Shown: positions 1 to 8,569, counted from the first letter of the stretch. The stretch: 64,000 bases of DNA from Hydrogenophaga sp. A37 (GCF_002001205.1 NZ_MUNZ01000180.1:16653-80652); one strand, 5' to 3'. Made by a program: numbers and translations. The notes: a model not told the origin generated them from the letters alone.

Positions 1-1
1 T

Positions 2-457
2 GCGCTGTGCCGTGAGATCGTGGCGCGCGGTCACCGGGTCGAGAACCATGGCGACTCGCACTCCAACGCGTTCTCCCTCTTTGGTCCCCGGCGCATGCAT
101 GCCGACGTCGCAGCCGCTCAGGCCACGCTGTCTGACATCACCGGCCAGGCACCGCTGTTTTTCCGCCCCACCGCCGGCCTGCGCAACCCGTTTCTGGAGC
201 CGGTGCTTGCCAGCCTCGATCTGCGGCTCGCGGCCTGGACCCGCCGGCCCTACGACACCCGCGACGGTCGCCCGCAGCAGGTGCTGCAACGCCTGACCCG
301 AGGTCTGGGCCCCGGCGACATCCTGCTCATGCACGACGGCCACGCCGCCCTCACGCCCGAGGGGCAAGCCGTCATCCTGGCCACCTTGCCACTGCTGCTT
401 CAGCGGCTGAAGGCCGAGTCCTTGCAGGCCGTGACGCTGCAGCAGGCGCTCTCATGA
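2..457 (+). CDS. Polysaccharide deacetylase family protein (5' partial)
   Basis: The reading frame is open from the first bases of the window, so the start lies upstream; 151 residues of the C-terminal part are visible. NodB-type deacetylases are metal-dependent hydrolases that remove N- or O-acetyl groups from glycans. The string ENHGDSHSN looks like the H-x3-H metal-binding motif, followed by FRPTAG and a C-terminal LLMHDGH typical of the family. Its stop overlaps the ATG of the next methyltransferase gene (ATGA), so the two are translationally coupled and probably belong to the pigment cluster that follows. The substrate cannot be told. The family call is fairly secure; a role in aryl-polyene synthesis is inferred only from context. 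Confidence 0.75.
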   Translation, partial: ALCREIVARGHRVENHGDSHSNAFSLFGPRRMHADVAAAQATLSDITGQAPLFFRPTAGLRNPFLEPVLASLDLRLAAWTRRPYDTRDGRPQQVLQRLTRGLGPGDILLMHDGHAALTPEGQAVILATLPLLLQRLKAESLQAVTLQQALS

Positions 458-1203
458 GCGAAACACAAGGCGACGCTGAGCCAGCGACCCGGGCGTTTCT
501 GAAAACCCTGCGGGCCGACGCGAGCCGCCGCTTCTGGGCGGGAGGCCGTTTCGCTTTTTTCCATGCCTGGGGCAAGCTGGGCGGTGACCCGATCTTTCGG
601 GAGCTGCTCCGGCGCGGCCTGTTGCCCTCGGGTGCCCGGCTGCTCGATCTGGGTTGCGGGCAGGGTTGCCTGTTTGCCTGGTTGCTGGCCGCTCAAAGCC
701 TGTCTGAGCGGGGGCAGTGGCTTCCCGACTGGCCGCCCGCACCGAGCTTCCAGTATCTGCGCGGTGTCGAATTGCTGCCGCGCGACGTGGAGCGCGCGGC
801 AGCGACGTTCGGCGGGCACCCGCTGGTGCAGGTGGAGCAGGGCGACATGACCCAGGTGGATATCGGGTCGGTGGACGCCGTCACCATCCTGGATGCACTG
901 CACTACGTGGACCACGCCGCCCAGGAGCGCTTGCTGCAACGCATTCGCGCCGCGCTGCCGCCCGGCGGCCTGTTCCTGACCCGTGTGGGCGATGCCAGCG
1001 CGGGGTGGTCGTTCAGGATGTCGAACTGGGTTGATCGCGCCGTGACCCTGGCGCGCAGCCACCAGCCGCCGCACCTGTTTTGCCGCAGCCTGGGCGAGTG
1101 GCAGGCGCTGCTGACCGGGCTGGGTTTCGAGGTCGACACCGAACCGATGAGCGAGGGCAAGACCTTCGCGAACGTGATGCTGGTGTGCCGCGCTCCGGCT
1201 TGA
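454..1203 (+). CDS. Class I SAM-dependent methyltransferase of the pigment cluster
   Basis: A 249-residue protein with a Rossmann methyltransferase core. The SAM-binding motif DLGCGQG is at residues 65-71, an acidic loop follows at about 107, and VTILDALHYVDH (about residue 145) corresponds to motif IV. It starts at an ATG overlapping the stop of the deacetylase gene and lies 57 bases before a ketosynthase gene on the same strand. Aryl-polyene clusters usually carry a methyltransferase that modifies the aryl head group, and this gene occupies that place. The methyl acceptor is not evident from sequence. It could also act on a biosynthetic intermediate rather than the aryl ring. Confidence 0.7.
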   Translation: MSETQGDAEPATRAFLKTLRADASRRFWAGGRFAFFHAWGKLGGDPIFRELLRRGLLPSGARLLDLGCGQGCLFAWLLAAQSLSERGQWLPDWPPAPSFQYLRGVELLPRDVERAAATFGGHPLVQVEQGDMTQVDIGSVDAVTILDALHYVDHAAQERLLQRIRAALPPGGLFLTRVGDASAGWSFRMSNWVDRAVTLARSHQPPHLFCRSLGEWQALLTGLGFEVDTEPMSEGKTFANVMLVCRAPA

Positions 1204-1260
1204 ACGCGTTCGTTTGAACCCTTCCTCTACACTGCGGGTTTTGACGACCCGCCGCCCCAC

Positions 1261-2451
1261 GTGACCCCTCTGCAACTCTCCACCTACACACTGACCACCG
1301 CCCTCGGGCGCGGGCTGGAGGCCACTCGCGAGGCCTTGCGCGCCGAACGCTCTGCCCTCGCACCCTGTGCGTTCGAATCGGTGGAACTCAACACCTGGGT
1401 CGGCGAGGTTCAGGGTGTGGATGCCCAGGCGCTGCCAGAGGCGCTGGCCCGCTACGACTGCCGCAACAACCGCCTGACCCTGATGGGTCTGGAAACCGAT
1501 GGGTTTGCCGAGCGTGTGCGTGAGGCGGTTGCCCGGTATGGCGCTGATCGCGTGGGCGTGTTCCTCGGCACCAGCACCGCCGGCATCCTGCAGACCGAGC
1601 TGGCCTACCGGCGGCGCGACCCGACCAGCGGCACACTGCCCGACGACTTCCACTACCGCACCACGCACAACGCTTTCTCGCTCGCCGAGTTCACGCGCGA
1701 CCACTTCGCGCTGGAAGGCATGGCGATGGCGATCTCCACCGCGTGTTCGTCCAGCGCCAAGGTGTTCGCTGCCGCCGCGCGCCAACTCGCGCTGGGCACC
1801 ATCGACGCGGCCATCGTGGGCGGTGTCGATTCGCTCTGCCTGACCACGCTCTACGGCTTCGCCTCGTTGCAACTCACCTCGTCACAACCCTGCCGGCCCT
1901 ACGACGCGGCGCGCGACGGCATCTCCATCGGCGAGGGTGCGGCCTTTGCACTGCTGGAGCGTGCCGAACAACCCGTGCCTGGCACGGTGATGTTGCTCGG
2001 CGTGGGCGAGTCCAGCGACGCGTACCACATGTCGGCGCCGCACCCGCAGGGACTGGGCGCGCGTTTGGCGATGGAGTCCGCGCTGCGCTCGGCGGGCCTG
2101 GCCGCTGGCGACATCGATTACATCAACCTGCACGGCACCGCCACGCCCGCCAACGACTCGGCCGAAGGGCAGGCCGTGAGCGCGCTGTTCGGCGACAGCG
2201 TGCCGGGCAATTCCACCAAGGGCTACATGGGCCACACCCTGGGCGCTGCGGGCGCCATCGAAGCGATCATCTGCGCCATGGCGCTGACCGACGGGCGACT
2301 GCCCGGCAGCCCGGGCACTGGCGCGCTGGACCCGGCCATACCGATCCGCTACCAGCTCAAGGGGGGAGACGCCTCACTGCGCTACACGCTCAGCAATTCG
2401 TTCGGGTTCGGCGGCAGCAACTGCAGCCTCGTGTTGGGGATCACGGAATGA
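1261..2451 (+). CDS. Beta-ketoacyl-ACP synthase (FabF/ApeO-like) for aryl polyene synthesis
   Basis: A 396-residue condensing enzyme that would extend an ACP-bound polyene by decarboxylative Claisen condensation with malonyl-ACP. The complete Cys-His-His triad is visible: C162 in STACSSS, H291 in NLHGTATPAND and H325 in GYMGHTLGAAG. The glycine-rich C-terminal FGFGGSN is present too. The GTG start at 1261 gives a normal N-terminus; no better start was seen. It overlaps the next gene by ATGA, which encodes a ketosynthase-like partner without the cysteine. Catalytic KS plus chain-length factor, dehydratase and ketoreductase in a row is the signature of aryl polyene (xanthomonadin-type) type II PKS loci, so a primary fatty-acid role is less likely. 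Confidence 0.88.
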   Translation: MTPLQLSTYTLTTALGRGLEATREALRAERSALAPCAFESVELNTWVGEVQGVDAQALPEALARYDCRNNRLTLMGLETDGFAERVREAVARYGADRVGVFLGTSTAGILQTELAYRRRDPTSGTLPDDFHYRTTHNAFSLAEFTRDHFALEGMAMAISTACSSSAKVFAAAARQLALGTIDAAIVGGVDSLCLTTLYGFASLQLTSSQPCRPYDAARDGISIGEGAAFALLERAEQPVPGTVMLLGVGESSDAYHMSAPHPQGLGARLAMESALRSAGLAAGDIDYINLHGTATPANDSAEGQAVSALFGDSVPGNSTKGYMGHTLGAAGAIEAIICAMALTDGRLPGSPGTGALDPAIPIRYQLKGGDASLRYTLSNSFGFGGSNCSLVLGITE

Positions 2452-3251
2452 ACGCCCAACCTCTGCAAGCCTGGATCAACGGCATCGGCCTGATTGCGCC
2501 CGGCCTGCCCGACTGGGCCACCGCAGCGGCGGTGCTGCGCGGTGAGGCGGCTTACGTGTCGGCACCGAGTGTGCTGCCCGTGCCGCTGCTGCTGCCCCCG
2601 GCCGAGCGCCGCCGTGCCAGCCGCGTCATCCGGCTCAGCCTGGGCGTGGGCCTGGAGGCGGTGACGCATGCCGGTGCCGACGCCTCCGCGCTGGCCACCG
2701 TGTTTGCCGCCTCTGGCGCCGACGGCCACAACTGCCATTCCCTGTGCGAGCAGCTCGCGGGCGAAGACCGCCAGATTTCGCCCACGCGCTTCCACAACTC
2801 GGTGCACAACGCCGCCGCCGGCTACTGGGGCATCGCCATGCACAGCATGGCGCCGTGCCAAGTGTTGGGCGCGTTCGACGCCAGCTTCGGCGCCGGCCTG
2901 CTCGACGCATTGGCCCAGGTGGCGATGGACGGCCAACCGGTGCTGCTGGTGGCCTACGACAGCGAGTACCCCGAACCGCTGCACGCCAAGCGCGACACGC
3001 CCGACTGCGGCGGCGTGGCCTTGTTGCTGAGCGCCCAACGCGGCGCCGCTTCGCTGGCGTCGATCACGGTGACGCCCAGCCGGGTGGCAGCGGAGGTGCT
3101 GGGCGACGCCGCCATGGAAGGGCTGCGCCAGAACATCCCGGCCCTGCGCGCCTTGCCCCTGCTGCAGCGCCTGGCGCGCGGCACGGCCGGCCCGGTGGTG
3201 CTCGACTACCTCGTGCCCATGCAGCTTCAGGTGGACCTGCAACCGTGTTGA
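2448..3251 (+). CDS. Ketosynthase-like chain length factor
   Basis: A 267-residue protein resembling the N-terminal half of a ketosynthase (Ketoacyl-synt_2 type). It is much shorter than a full KS, and the region FHNSVHNAAAGYWGI followed by ASFGAGLLDAL lacks the active-site cysteine context. Such proteins pair with the upstream ketosynthase as a non-catalytic chain length factor that sets polyene length. The ATG at 2448 overlaps the KS stop and the 3' end overlaps the next gene, so the subunits are translationally coupled. Function is assigned from family and position; heterodimer formation is inferred. Confidence 0.75.
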   Translation: MNAQPLQAWINGIGLIAPGLPDWATAAAVLRGEAAYVSAPSVLPVPLLLPPAERRRASRVIRLSLGVGLEAVTHAGADASALATVFAASGADGHNCHSLCEQLAGEDRQISPTRFHNSVHNAAAGYWGIAMHSMAPCQVLGAFDASFGAGLLDALAQVAMDGQPVLLVAYDSEYPEPLHAKRDTPDCGGVALLLSAQRGAASLASITVTPSRVAAEVLGDAAMEGLRQNIPALRALPLLQRLARGTAGPVVLDYLVPMQLQVDLQPC

Positions 3252-3679
3252 ACAGAGACTGGATCGCCGCGCACATTCCCCACCAGGGCAGCATGTGCCT
3301 GCTGGAGAACGTGCTCGAGTGGAGCGAGCAGCGCATCGTCTGCGAGGCGCTGAGCCACACCGACCCCCTGAACCCGCTGCGCGCGGCGGACCGCCTGGGC
3401 GCGGCCACCGGTGTGGAGTACGCCGCGCAGGCCATGGCGGTGCACGGCGCCTTGCTCGCGCAGTCGGCCGCTGCGCCCACCCAGGGTTACCTCACCAGCG
3501 TGCGGGCCTTAAGCCTGCACGTGGACCGGCTGGACGACCAGGTCGGGCCGCTGCGCATCAGCGCCGAGCGCCTCTCAGGCGACGCGCGGCTCATCCTCTA
3601 CCAATTCCACATCCACCACGGTGAGCGCTGCCTGATCGAAGGCCGAGCTTCGGTGGTGCTCGACGCACAGACCCTATGA
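3245..3679 (+). CDS. Hotdog-fold 3-hydroxyacyl-ACP dehydratase (ApeP/FabZ-like)
   Basis: A 144-residue hotdog-fold protein. IPHQGSM (H13) replaces the FabA/FabZ active-site HRxPF/HRxPM string, and the acidic residue expected on the central helix is E58 in GVEYAAQAM. It would dehydrate the 3-hydroxyacyl-ACP made by the ketoreductase next door to give the conjugated double bonds of the polyene. The start is GTG 3245, or the adjacent TTG 3248; both overlap the chain-length-factor stop. It overlaps the ketoreductase gene by four bases. Aryl-polyene loci always carry such dehydratases, which supports the call. Confidence 0.82.
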   Translation: MLNRDWIAAHIPHQGSMCLLENVLEWSEQRIVCEALSHTDPLNPLRAADRLGAATGVEYAAQAMAVHGALLAQSAAAPTQGYLTSVRALSLHVDRLDDQVGPLRISAERLSGDARLILYQFHIHHGERCLIEGRASVVLDAQTL

Positions 3680-4413
3680 CTTTTTCAGCGAAAAGCAGGC
3701 GCGCCTTGGTCACCGGCGGCAGTGGCGGCATCGGCGCCGCGATCTGCCAGCGCCTGGCCGCCGACGGCCACCACGTCATCGTGCACGCCAACCGGGGCCT
3801 GGAGAAGGCGCAGGCCATCGCGGCGCAGATCGTGGCAGAGGGCGGCAGTGCCGAGGCCGTGGCCTTCGACATCACCGACCGTGCCGCGACCGCTGCCGCG
3901 CTCGAAGCGCTGACCGAGGTGGGCGCCATCCAGATCCTGGTGAACAACGCCGGCATCCACGACGACGCGGTGTTCCCCGGCATGAGCGGCGAGCAGTGGG
4001 ACCGCGTGCTCGACGTGTCGCTCAACGGCTTCTTCAACGTCACCCAGCCGCTGACCATGCCCATGATGCGCACCCGCTGGGGCCGCATCGTCAGCATCTC
4101 GTCGGTTGCGGCCGTGGCGGGCAACCGGGGGCAGGTGAACTACTCGGCGGCCAAGGGCGCCCTGCACGCCGCGAGCAAGTCACTCGCACTGGAGCTGGCG
4201 AGCCGGGGTGTGACGGTCAACGCCGTGGCACCCGGGCTCATCGCCACCGGCATGATCGAGGGCACGTTCGATGCGGACATGGTCAAGCGCATGGTGCCGA
4301 TGCAGCGGGTCGGCCAGCCGAAAGAGGTGGCCGACCTCGTGGCCTTCCTCGCCTCCGATCAGGCGGGCTATATTTCCGGGCAGGTGATTTCGATCAACGG
4401 CGCGATGATCTGA
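3676..4413 (+). CDS. 3-oxoacyl-ACP reductase, FabG/ApeQ-like SDR
   Basis: A 245-residue classical short-chain dehydrogenase. The NADPH-binding TGGSGGIG lies near residues 14-21, NNAG near 92, and the catalytic set is S143, Y156 and K160 (YSAAK). The C-terminal end resembles FabG. It would reduce the 3-ketoacyl-ACP formed by the upstream ketosynthase, completing a KS/CLF/DH/KR extension module encoded by four overlapping genes. Its ATG overlaps the dehydratase stop. A general fatty-acid role is possible, but the tight packing with the polyene genes argues for a dedicated enzyme. Confidence 0.88.
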   Translation: MTFSAKSRRALVTGGSGGIGAAICQRLAADGHHVIVHANRGLEKAQAIAAQIVAEGGSAEAVAFDITDRAATAAALEALTEVGAIQILVNNAGIHDDAVFPGMSGEQWDRVLDVSLNGFFNVTQPLTMPMMRTRWGRIVSISSVAAVAGNRGQVNYSAAKGALHAASKSLALELASRGVTVNAVAPGLIATGMIEGTFDADMVKRMVPMQRVGQPKEVADLVAFLASDQAGYISGQVISINGAMI

Positions 4414-4456
4414 GCGCGCCAACGCTGCCATCAACCGGCGGCAAGGAGTTCAAGTC

Positions 4457-4936
4457 ATGAAGCAACGCAAGGTGTTCTGGGGTCTGGTGGTGGCATGGGC
4501 AGGCCTGATGGCCCCCGGTCTGGCCCAGGCCCAGGCAGACAGCCCGGCGCTTGAAGCCTGCCTGCAGGCCTGGGGCAACAACCACCCCTTCGGCAGCCGC
4601 CCCACCTACCGAACCCTGGCCACCTCGGTGAAGGTGTTCGGGCGCGGTCCCAGCACCGCCGACCGCGAGGTCACCGACACGCCCGCGCTGATCCTGGTCA
4701 ACCCAGGGGTGAACGTGATGGGTGCTTCCGAGATCGAGCTGCTCAACCCCAACGGCTGGTACTGCCTGCGTTCGGCCGTCAACGTGATGGGGGGCATGGA
4801 CATCAAGCTGCACTGCCGCGCGCGCCTGGCCTCGGCCTCGGGTGGCACCACCGTCTGGGGCGGTGACAACGCGGCCAAGGGGGTGACGGTGATGGGCGCG
4901 ATCACGGTTGAGCGGGTCGGTTGCCCGGACACCTGA
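4457..4936 (+). CDS. Exported hypothetical protein with repeated VNVMG motifs
   Basis: A 159-residue protein of unknown function. Residues 1-26 form a clear Sec signal peptide ending AQAQA, so the mature protein is periplasmic or surface exposed. It contains four short strand-turn copies: VKVFG (58-62), VNVMG (85-89), VNVMG (108-112) and VTVMG (143-147). These suggest a small right-handed beta-helix. Cysteines at about 35, 103, 120 and 156 could form disulfides. A ribosome-binding site (AAGGAG) lies 8 bases before the ATG. It is 43 bases downstream of the ketoreductase gene and could be cotranscribed with it. I do not recognise a named family. Confidence 0.7.
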   Translation: MKQRKVFWGLVVAWAGLMAPGLAQAQADSPALEACLQAWGNNHPFGSRPTYRTLATSVKVFGRGPSTADREVTDTPALILVNPGVNVMGASEIELLNPNGWYCLRSAVNVMGGMDIKLHCRARLASASGGTTVWGGDNAAKGVTVMGAITVERVGCPDT

Positions 4937-5040
4937 TACGGCTTTGCCTTCAAACGTATAACTTCGTTGCTTCGCCTTGCCGTGCTGTAGCACTGTCTGC
5001 GGCTTCGCGCCTTGTTCTACGCTTGAATGCAAAGCCGTAT
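4936..5040. repeat. 105-bp imperfect inverted repeat between convergent genes
   Basis: The outer arms, 4936-4953 and 5023-5040, pair over 18 bp with one mismatch (atacggctttgc at the left end). The pairing continues inward with a few mismatches towards a central tgctgtagca. The element starts on the last base of the + strand exported-protein gene and ends 21 bases before the - strand antiporter stop, so it may act as a bidirectional terminator. Its core (ttgcttcgccttgcc) resembles that of the larger palindrome at 13440-13604, pointing to a dispersed intergenic repeat family. Confidence 0.6.
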
Positions 5041-5061
5041 GATGCCCGCTTCTGTTCGGGG

Positions 5062-6255
5062 TCAGCCGCCTGGCGTCTGACCCATGCGCCGCAGTTTCGG
5101 CGCCACCACCGGCACCGTCAGCATGGTGCTGGCCACGGCCATCAACAGCAGGGCGGTGAAGGTCTCGTTGGTGATGATCTGTTTGTCCAGCAGGATGTTG
5201 GCGAAGATGATCATGATCAGCGCCTTGGTCTGCAGCAGCCAGCCGATGAGCGACGCCTCTCCCTGGCCCCAGCCCAGCACCTTGCCGGCGATGCGCACAC
5301 CGATCAGCTTGCCCGCCACCGACACCACCAGCAGCAAGGCAGCCGCCGCAAACACCTCGACACCCCCGACCGCCCAGTTGGTGCGCAAACCGGTGGAAAG
5401 GAAAAACACCGGCATCATCACCAGCAGCACGTGGTGGCGCAGCTGATCGAGCTTTTCCTGGTTGAACCAATGCGCGTCCATGATGGCGCCCGCGAGGAAT
5501 GCACCGACCATGAAGTGCAGGCCCGACCAGTCAGCGCCGAAGCCGCACAGCGCCAGCCAGATCAGCGCCACGTACCAGCGGTCTTTCTCGTCCAGCCAGG
5601 CCATGAGGCGGCGAAACGCCCAGCCCAGCACCACGAAGCCCACGAGAAACACCACCTGCTTGCCGATGCGGCTCCAGTCCATCAGGATCAGAGCCAACAC
5701 CCCCCAGATCGCGATATCGTCCAGGCTCGCGTAGCGCAGGATGCGCTGGCCCAGCGGGGCACGCAGGATGTCGAGCTTCTCCATCAGCAAAATCAGGATG
5801 GGCAGGGCCGTGACCGCGCAGGCCATGCCAATGCCCACCACGAACTGCCAGCCCAGCGCCTTGGGGCCGATCCAGCCGTCGAACCCCAGCAGCACGACCG
5901 CCGCGCCGCAGCCCAGCAGCAGCGGTGCACCCAGCGCCAGGCCAGCGGTGATGCCGCTTTCGCGGCGGTGTTTCCAGGCCTGGCCGAGGTCCAGCTCGAT
6001 GCCGGCGATCATCACGAACAGCATCACCGCCCACCAGGCCACGCCGTTCAGCGACTGCACCACGGGCGGGGTGAACACGAACTGGTAGTACTCGGGAAAC
6101 CATTGGCCGAGCACCCCAGGGCCGAGCACGATGCCCATGAGGATCTGCACCACCACCAGAGGCGCGAAGTAGTCGGTCTTGAACACCCGCCACACCAGCC
6201 AGGGCAGGCTGAAAATGATGAGCATCGCAATGAGGAAGAGTTCGGTGGCGTTCAA
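5062..6255 (-). CDS. Kef-type monovalent cation/H+ antiporter (CPA2 family)
   Basis: A 397-residue integral membrane protein with about 12 hydrophobic segments throughout. It carries family features such as GIVLGPGVLG near residue 48 and an AGIELDL segment in the middle of the first half. CPA2 antiporters exchange Na+ or K+ for protons across the inner membrane. There is no C-terminal TrkA-N domain, so it is the short form. The chosen start is a TTG at 6255 overlapping the stop of the UbiE-like gene (TTGA); the first ATG, ten codons later, would cut into the first membrane helix. It is last in the - strand operon of pigment-tailoring genes; its link to pigment is unclear. Confidence 0.75.
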   Translation of the reverse strand: MNATELFLIAMLIIFSLPWLVWRVFKTDYFAPLVVVQILMGIVLGPGVLGQWFPEYYQFVFTPPVVQSLNGVAWWAVMLFVMIAGIELDLGQAWKHRRESGITAGLALGAPLLLGCGAAVVLLGFDGWIGPKALGWQFVVGIGMACAVTALPILILLMEKLDILRAPLGQRILRYASLDDIAIWGVLALILMDWSRIGKQVVFLVGFVVLGWAFRRLMAWLDEKDRWYVALIWLALCGFGADWSGLHFMVGAFLAGAIMDAHWFNQEKLDQLRHHVLLVMMPVFFLSTGLRTNWAVGGVEVFAAAALLLVVSVAGKLIGVRIAGKVLGWGQGEASLIGWLLQTKALIMIIFANILLDKQIITNETFTALLLMAVASTMLTVPVVAPKLRRMGQTPGG

Positions 6256-7013
6256 GGTTTGGTTCCGGTGAATTCGCGAAAAATGCCCAGGCTGACCGAG
6301 CAGTCCACGTCGGCAAAGCCGGCGTGGCGCAGCGCGTCCAGAATGGTGTCGGGGTCGAGCGCGGCTTCGATGGTGTCGCCGTAGTAGGCCCAGAGGCGCT
6401 TCACGTCGGCGTGGCGGCCGGTCAAGCGGGCGAGCAACGGCACCAGCACCGAAATGTGAAACCACAACGCGCCCCGCAGCAGGCGGCTGCGCGGGCGGCT
6501 GATTTCCATGATGCAGACCTTGCCGCCGGGGCGCAGCACGCGCAGGTACTCGGCGAACGCGCTGCTGAGGTCACCGACATGGCGCAGGGCGTAGCCCATG
6601 GAGACAAAGTCCACCTGCGCCTCGGGCAGGGGAATCGACTCGGCATAGCCCTCCAGGGTGTCCACGGCCACTTTCTTGCGCAGCTCGGCGAGCATGCCGG
6701 GGGAAGGGTCGAGCGCGATCACGCGCCCCTTCGGTCCCACCAACTCGACGCCCGCCACCGTCACCAGGCCGGTACCGGCCGCCACGTCGAGCAAGCTCAT
6801 GCCCTCACGCAGGCCATTGCGGCGCAGCACCTCGCGGCGGTACCAGGCGCCGCTGCCCAGGGCGGTGAGGGCTTCGGCACTGTCGTAGCCGGTGGCCGCT
6901 TCGTCGAACATCGCCTGCGTGACGCGGCGGCGCTCGTCTTCGTTGTGGAAATAGGTCTGCAGGCGCGGATCGGCCTTGAGTGCACCGCTGCGGTGCGCTT
7001 CGGGTTCGCTCAT
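6252..7013 (-). CDS. UbiE/COQ5-like SAM-dependent methyltransferase
   Basis: A 253-residue methyltransferase with UbiE-like features. It has FDEAATGYD near residue 36, the SAM motif DVAAGTGLV near 75, DPSPGML near 101, MGYALRHV near 138, and VLRPGGKVCIMEISRP near 160. True UbiE methylates the quinone ring in ubiquinone and menaquinone synthesis. Here the gene sits in an operon with a glycosyltransferase, an acyltransferase and halogenase-like flavoproteins, so methylation of the aryl head group of the polyene is more likely. Its ATG is one base after the glycosyltransferase stop, and it overlaps the antiporter start. Confidence 0.75.
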   Translation of the reverse strand: MSEPEAHRSGALKADPRLQTYFHNEDERRRVTQAMFDEAATGYDSAEALTALGSGAWYRREVLRRNGLREGMSLLDVAAGTGLVTVAGVELVGPKGRVIALDPSPGMLAELRKKVAVDTLEGYAESIPLPEAQVDFVSMGYALRHVGDLSSAFAEYLRVLRPGGKVCIMEISRPRSRLLRGALWFHISVLVPLLARLTGRHADVKRLWAYYGDTIEAALDPDTILDALRHAGFADVDCSVSLGIFREFTGTKP

Positions 7014-7014
7014 C

Positions 7015-7797
7015 TCAAGCTCCCGTCGCGCTCAACCGGCGCCAGATCAACAACGGCAGCCGCCACACAAACCCGATGAACAGCCGGGTGTGCATCCAGG
7101 TCAGCAGGGTGTTGTCGCGCAGGTATTTGAAGTGCGACACACCGCCTTCTTCGGCGCTCAGGTAGCGCACCGGCGCGTCGATGTTGACCGGCCGCACGCC
7201 CGCCCAGCACAGGCGCACCACGGCCTCGGGGTCGAAGTCGAAGCGGCGCATGAAGCGGTTGCCGCGCATGACCTTGATCAGCGGCGCGATCGGGTAGACG
7301 CGAAAACCGTAGAGCGAGTCGCCCACACCCATCCACAGCGTCTCCAGGTTGGCCCAGCCGTTGGACACCTTGCGGCCGTTGACGCGAAGCGCGGGCGCTT
7401 CCGGGCCGAACACCGGCTTGCCCAGCACCATGGTGCCAGCGTCGCGCTGCGAGGCGGCCATGAAGGTGGGGATCAGGTCGGCCGGGTGCTGCCCGTCGGA
7501 GTCCATTGTGAGCGCGTGCGTGAAACCGGCCTGGGCCGCCAGGGAGATGCCTTCGAGCACGGCGGCACCCTTGCCCTGGTTCTGCGGGAGCACGATGACC
7601 TTGAGGCCCGGGTCGCCCTGTGCCAGCGCCTGAAGGCTTTGGTCGGTGCCATCGGTGCTGCCATCGACCACGACCCAGACAGGAGCCCATTGCGCACGCG
7701 CCTGGCGCACGGTTTCCAGCACGCCGGGACCGGGGTTGTAACTAGGGATCAGCACCAGGTGGGTGGTGGAGGGGGTGGGCGTGGTGCGCTCAGTCAT
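7015..7797 (-). CDS. Family 2 glycosyltransferase
   Basis: A 260-residue GT-A glycosyltransferase of the dolichyl-phosphate-mannose synthase type. It has PSYNPG near the N-terminus, VVDGSTDGT, the nucleotide and metal site TMDSDGQHPAD, and a C-terminal hydrophobic amphipathic stretch (MHTRLFIGFVWRLPLLIW) likely to contact the inner membrane. The ATG at 7797 overlaps the acyltransferase stop by eight bases; longer readings would run into that gene. Xanthomonadin and aryl-polyene loci encode paired glycosyltransferase and acyltransferase activities that attach the polyene to a lipid-sugar anchor, and this pair fits. The sugar donor is unknown. Confidence 0.82.
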   Translation of the reverse strand: MTERTTPTPSTTHLVLIPSYNPGPGVLETVRQARAQWAPVWVVVDGSTDGTDQSLQALAQGDPGLKVIVLPQNQGKGAAVLEGISLAAQAGFTHALTMDSDGQHPADLIPTFMAASQRDAGTMVLGKPVFGPEAPALRVNGRKVSNGWANLETLWMGVGDSLYGFRVYPIAPLIKVMRGNRFMRRFDFDPEAVVRLCWAGVRPVNIDAPVRYLSAEEGGVSHFKYLRDNTLLTWMHTRLFIGFVWRLPLLIWRRLSATGA

Positions 7798-8569
7798 CTT
7801 GGGCAGGTGGGGCGGGCGGGACGATCTCGCGGCGGAAATACGCGTCCAGTTCCTGGGTGAAAGCGGTGAAGTCGGCGGGGGCGTCGAAGCGCCGGCCCAG
7901 GCGGGCACGGACATGGAGCGGCAGCACCGGCCGGCGGAACAGCGGCCAGGCCTTGCCCAGGTAGGGCGTGGAGAACTCCAGGATCACGGTCTGCACCGGG
8001 GCCTTGGCGCGGCTGGCGATCATGCCCAGCGTGAGCGTCAAGGGGTTGATCGGGAACGCGGTGGTGCGGGTTCCCTCGGGAAAGATCAGCACCTGCCCGC
8101 CCGCTTGCAGCCCCTCGCGGCTCTGCCCGACGATCTGCATCACGCCGTCGTTGCGGATGTAGCGCGCCAGCCGGGCGGCCGAGCCGAACAGCAGGTTGTC
8201 CATCAGGCCGGCCTTCATGACGCAGATCACGTTGGGCAGGCGCGAGATGATCAGCACCGCGTCGAGCAGGGAAGGGTGGTTGGCCGCGATGACCAGCGGG
8301 CCTTGATCGCGCAGGCCGTCGAGTTCGCTCAGGTCGAAGCGGCAGGCGCACAGCGTGCTCAGGATGCGCAGGTAAAAACGGAAGCCGTGCATGATGACGC
8401 GCCGGCCCACACGCTGGCCCAGCGGCGCCGGCAGCAGGGGGTGGAGCAGCATCGCGAAGGGCAGCCAGGCGAGGCAGAGCGCCGCCAGGCTGCCCAGGCC
8501 GATGTGCATGGCCACGCGCTCGTACAGGGCCCACAAGGGGCCGCTGCGGCGCAGGCTTTGCTCACTCAT
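7790..8569 (-). CDS. 1-acyl-glycerol-phosphate acyltransferase-like (PlsC family)
   Basis: A 259-residue acyltransferase with the HX4D motif NHPSLLD (H98, D103) and FPEGTR (E165) of the PlsC/LPLAT superfamily. N-terminal hydrophobic segments (about residues 22-50) would anchor it in the inner membrane. The start MSEQSLRR at 8569 overlaps the upstream MipA gene stop by eight bases. In aryl-polyene loci such enzymes esterify the polyene carboxylate to a lipid or sugar head group; a housekeeping phospholipid role is less likely given the operon. Confidence 0.82.
   Translation of the reverse strand: MSEQSLRRSGPLWALYERVAMHIGLGSLAALCLAWLPFAMLLHPLLPAPLGQRVGRRVIMHGFRFYLRILSTLCACRFDLSELDGLRDQGPLVIAANHPSLLDAVLIISRLPNVICVMKAGLMDNLLFGSAARLARYIRNDGVMQIVGQSREGLQAGGQVLIFPEGTRTTAFPINPLTLTLGMIASRAKAPVQTVILEFSTPYLGKAWPLFRRPVLPLHVRARLGRRFDAPADFTAFTQELDAYFRREIVPPAPPAQDD

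Noticed and set aside
400..1872. A 490-codon frame on the - strand opposite the methyltransferase and ketosynthase
   Set aside because: Composition artefact antisense to two well-supported, overlapping genes.
4921..6384. A 487-codon frame on the + strand opposite the antiporter
   Set aside because: Rich in His/Gln and lacking hydrophobic pattern; the - strand frame encodes a convincing 12-helix transporter.
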